Assembly: GCA_029240475.1 (NCBI GenBank)
Contig: JAREAF010000133.1
Span: 1-7,453, forward strand
Reading direction: 5' to 3'
From: Rhodospirillales bacterium
Lineage (GTDB): Bacteria; Pseudomonadota; Alphaproteobacteria; JAREAF01
Length of the DNA: 7,453 nucleotides
Positions 6,393 through 7,453 of the stretch are shown in pieces. The position numbers were made by a program, and so were the translations under genes. How positions within the stretch are numbered: the first letter of the stretch is position 1; each line of letters starts with the position of its first letter. Below the pieces are notes generated by a model, which worked only from the letters and a program-made list of their open reading frames with translations, was not told where the DNA came from and did not search any database.

Positions 6393-7022
6393 CTAGTAGG
6401 AGGGCGGCGTGATCGACCAGATGACGACGGTCTCGGTATCTCCGGGATTGGAGTATTTATGCGGCTTGGTGCTCTCGAAGCTGAAGCTGTCCCCTTCCTT
6501 CAGCACGAATTTGCGCTCGCCCACCCAGAGCTCGAGCGAACCCCGGATGACGATGCCGGCTTCCTCGCCGCGATGGGTGTAGGGCTTGGCGCCGCTGCTC
6601 GCACCGGGGGCAAAGCGCGACAGCAGCAGCTCCAGCTGCCCGCGCAGATTGGCCGAGAGGAGCTCGTCGGTGATCCCCGACGAGAACTTCAGCGTCCGCC
6701 GGTTTGACGCGCGCACGACGATGTCCCGCTCGCCGTCGTTGCCCTCGCCATTGTGGAAGAACCAGCTGATATTCACGCCGAGCGCCTCTGCGATATCGTG
6801 CAGCGCCAGCACGCTGGGCGATGCCAGGCCGCGCTCGATCTCGCTCAGATGACCGATCGAAAGTGAGGTCGCCACCGCGAGCTCTTTGATGGTGAGTTGC
6901 CTCGCTCGGCGGAGGTCGCGGATCTCGAGGCCGATCTCTTCCGGCGGACGGCTCCGGGCTACCCGGGCTCCACGCTTCGGCTCCTCCGAGCGATTCGACA
7001 GGAGGTTTCGGGGGCGAGCCAA
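6393..7022 (-). CDS. XRE-family transcriptional regulator with C-terminal cupin domain
   Basis: The product has 209 residues. After a basic N-terminal tail (RNLLSNRSEEPKRGARVARSR), residues about 30-90 form a Cro/C1-type helix-turn-helix: IRDLRRARQLTIKELAVATS, then LSIGHLSEIERGLASPSV, with the recognition helix near SIGHLSEIERG. Residues about 130-205 form a cupin_2 barrel with PYTHRGEEAGIVIRGSLELW, LKEGDSFSF and PHKYSNPGD; the His, Glu and later His positions suit a metal- or ligand-binding cupin pocket. Regulators of this layout, of which PuuR is the best known, commonly sense a small metabolite and repress a neighbouring catabolic operon. The start is TTG at 7022 without a clear Shine-Dalgarno; the frame upstream is open only to a stop at 7059-7061 and offers no ATG or GTG. 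It probably controls the dehydrogenase-permease genes just downstream and perhaps itself. Confidence 0.9.
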   Translation of the reverse strand: MARPRNLLSNRSEEPKRGARVARSRPPEEIGLEIRDLRRARQLTIKELAVATSLSIGHLSEIERGLASPSVLALHDIAEALGVNISWFFHNGEGNDGERDIVVRASNRRTLKFSSGITDELLSANLRGQLELLLSRFAPGASSGAKPYTHRGEEAGIVIRGSLELWVGERKFVLKEGDSFSFESTKPHKYSNPGDTETVVIWSITPPSY

Positions 7023-7055
7023 GGCAAAGCACCGGTTTTCGAAACTTAGCGCAGC

Positions 7056-7102
7056 ATCTTACGTGTGTGTGAAAATTTCAAGCCCAAATTTCACGCATGA
7101 AA
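7056..7102 (-). promoter_or_regulatory. AT-rich promoter/operator candidate of the regulator gene
   Basis: An AT-rich island in otherwise GC-rich DNA carries four pentamer half-sites. TGAAA (7070-7074) and TTTCA (7076-7080) form an 11-base palindrome around one A, and TTTCA (7089-7093) and TGAAA (7098-7102) form an inverted repeat with a 4-base spacer. The octamer AAATTTCA is repeated directly at 7073-7080 and 7086-7093. On the minus strand TAAGAT (7056-7061) resembles a -10 box, 33 bases before the TTG start; a TTGAAA lies 14 bases upstream of it, a short spacing. Autoregulation by the XRE-cupin protein is an inference. Confidence 0.42.
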
Positions 7103-7122
7103 AAATGGCATCGTCGCACGAT
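7100..7122 (-). terminator. Possible weak terminator after the lectin-like gene
   Basis: On the minus strand, 64 bases after the stop of the lectin-like gene, ATCGT GCG ACGAT (7110-7122) can form a 5-base stem with a 3-base loop, followed after four bases by a run of six Ts (7100-7105). The stem is short and the T-run is not adjacent to it, so function is uncertain. It overlaps the last half-site of the regulator's operator candidate. Confidence 0.3.
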
Positions 7123-7186
7123 CCGCCAGGGAGGCCGGGCGGATAGGCGATTTCGGAGCGTGGAGGCCTGTTCCGGAGCCGCGGGC

Positions 7187-7453
7187 TCACTCCGCCGCGA
7201 AGCAGTAGAAGAGGCCGTTTCCGCCGGTGCTTTGCAGGTCGGCCTGGCTACAGCCGCCGTCCGGCCCGCGCGAGGGATGCGAGGAGTTCCAGGATTTCGC
7301 CGCCGCGCTCTCGTTGAGGCCCATGCGGTCGGAATGGCCGACCATGGCCGCGCCCTGGCCGCTCTGGGACCAGTTGCCGCAGGTGCGGTCCTCGCCCTCG
7401 GCGAATGCGGTGCCATCCGGCTGCGAGCCGGTGAGGATGTCGTGCATGTTGGG
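7187..7453 (-). CDS. Lectin-like, probably secreted protein, C-terminal part only
   Basis: The frame is open from the right edge to TGA at 7187-7189, giving 88 complete codons before the stop. The Met codon at 7445-7447 is internal: the frame continues upstream with Pro-Asn, and PNMHDILTGS reads like the middle of a domain. The visible part has DRTCGNWSQSGQGAAMVGHS, SWNSSHPSRGPDGGCSQADL and ends STGGNGLFYCFAAE, with three cysteines. This pattern resembles the C-terminal half of small exported proteins annotated as lectins in proteobacteria, whose domain is related to the C-type lectin/endostatin fold. From memory those proteins are about 170-200 residues with a signal peptide; the N-terminus is outside the window, so secretion is inferred. 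No functional tie to the neighbouring cassette is apparent. Confidence 0.72.
   Translation of the reverse strand, partial: PNMHDILTGSQPDGTAFAEGEDRTCGNWSQSGQGAAMVGHSDRMGLNESAAAKSWNSSHPSRGPDGGCSQADLQSTGGNGLFYCFAAE

Noticed and set aside
7078..7416. 112-codon minus-strand frame covering the lectin-like gene and the regulator's upstream region
   Set aside because: Low-complexity Ala/Arg/Pro composition, and it runs through the AT-rich regulatory island; the neighbouring frame has the Cys/Trp lectin-like pattern.

Overview
The window is GC-rich, densely coded DNA that looks like a chromosomal segment of an alphaproteobacterium. Three things point that way: the order heparinase II/III-family gene then purH, which is common in that class; short palindromic elements with CCTCATCCTGAGG / CTCGAAGGATGAGG ends, of a type scattered through many alphaproteobacterial genomes; and the residue-level look of the other proteins. 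The order or genus cannot be fixed from the sequence. No rRNA, tRNA, CRISPR array, insertion sequence or phage gene was seen.

Left part, plus strand (2-3070): the 3' portion of a heparinase II/III-family protein gene is followed by a 153-base spacer and a complete purH (bifunctional AICAR transformylase/IMP cyclohydrolase, last two steps of IMP synthesis). The spacer holds two copies of one palindromic element in opposite orientation. The best Shine-Dalgarno-like sequence before purH lies inside the second copy. A strong hairpin at 3078-3107 separates purH from the convergent minus-strand block and may terminate from both sides.

Right part, minus strand (7022 down to 3116): a likely catabolic cassette. 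In transcription order it has an XRE-type regulator with a C-terminal cupin domain, an NAD(P)-dependent aldehyde dehydrogenase, a previously uncalled 53-residue single-pass membrane protein, and an NCS1-family permease. The small gene starts 18 bases after the dehydrogenase stop, behind a very strong ribosome binding site, and its stop overlaps the permease start as ATGA. The two are therefore probably translationally coupled. The simplest reading is uptake of a small nitrogenous compound (NCS1 substrates are typically nucleobases, hydantoins, allantoin or similar) with oxidation of an aldehyde derived from it, controlled by the cupin regulator. The substrate is not determined. An AT-rich stretch upstream of the regulator carries four TGAAA/TTTCA half-sites and is the best operator candidate.

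Far right (7187 to the edge, minus strand): the C-terminal part of a cysteine-containing, probably secreted lectin-like protein that continues beyond the window.

The main new observations are the 53-residue ORF coupled to the NCS1 permease, the opposed palindromes that may supply the purH ribosome binding site, and the half-site cluster before the regulator. Nothing here amounts to a clearly new defence or mobile system.
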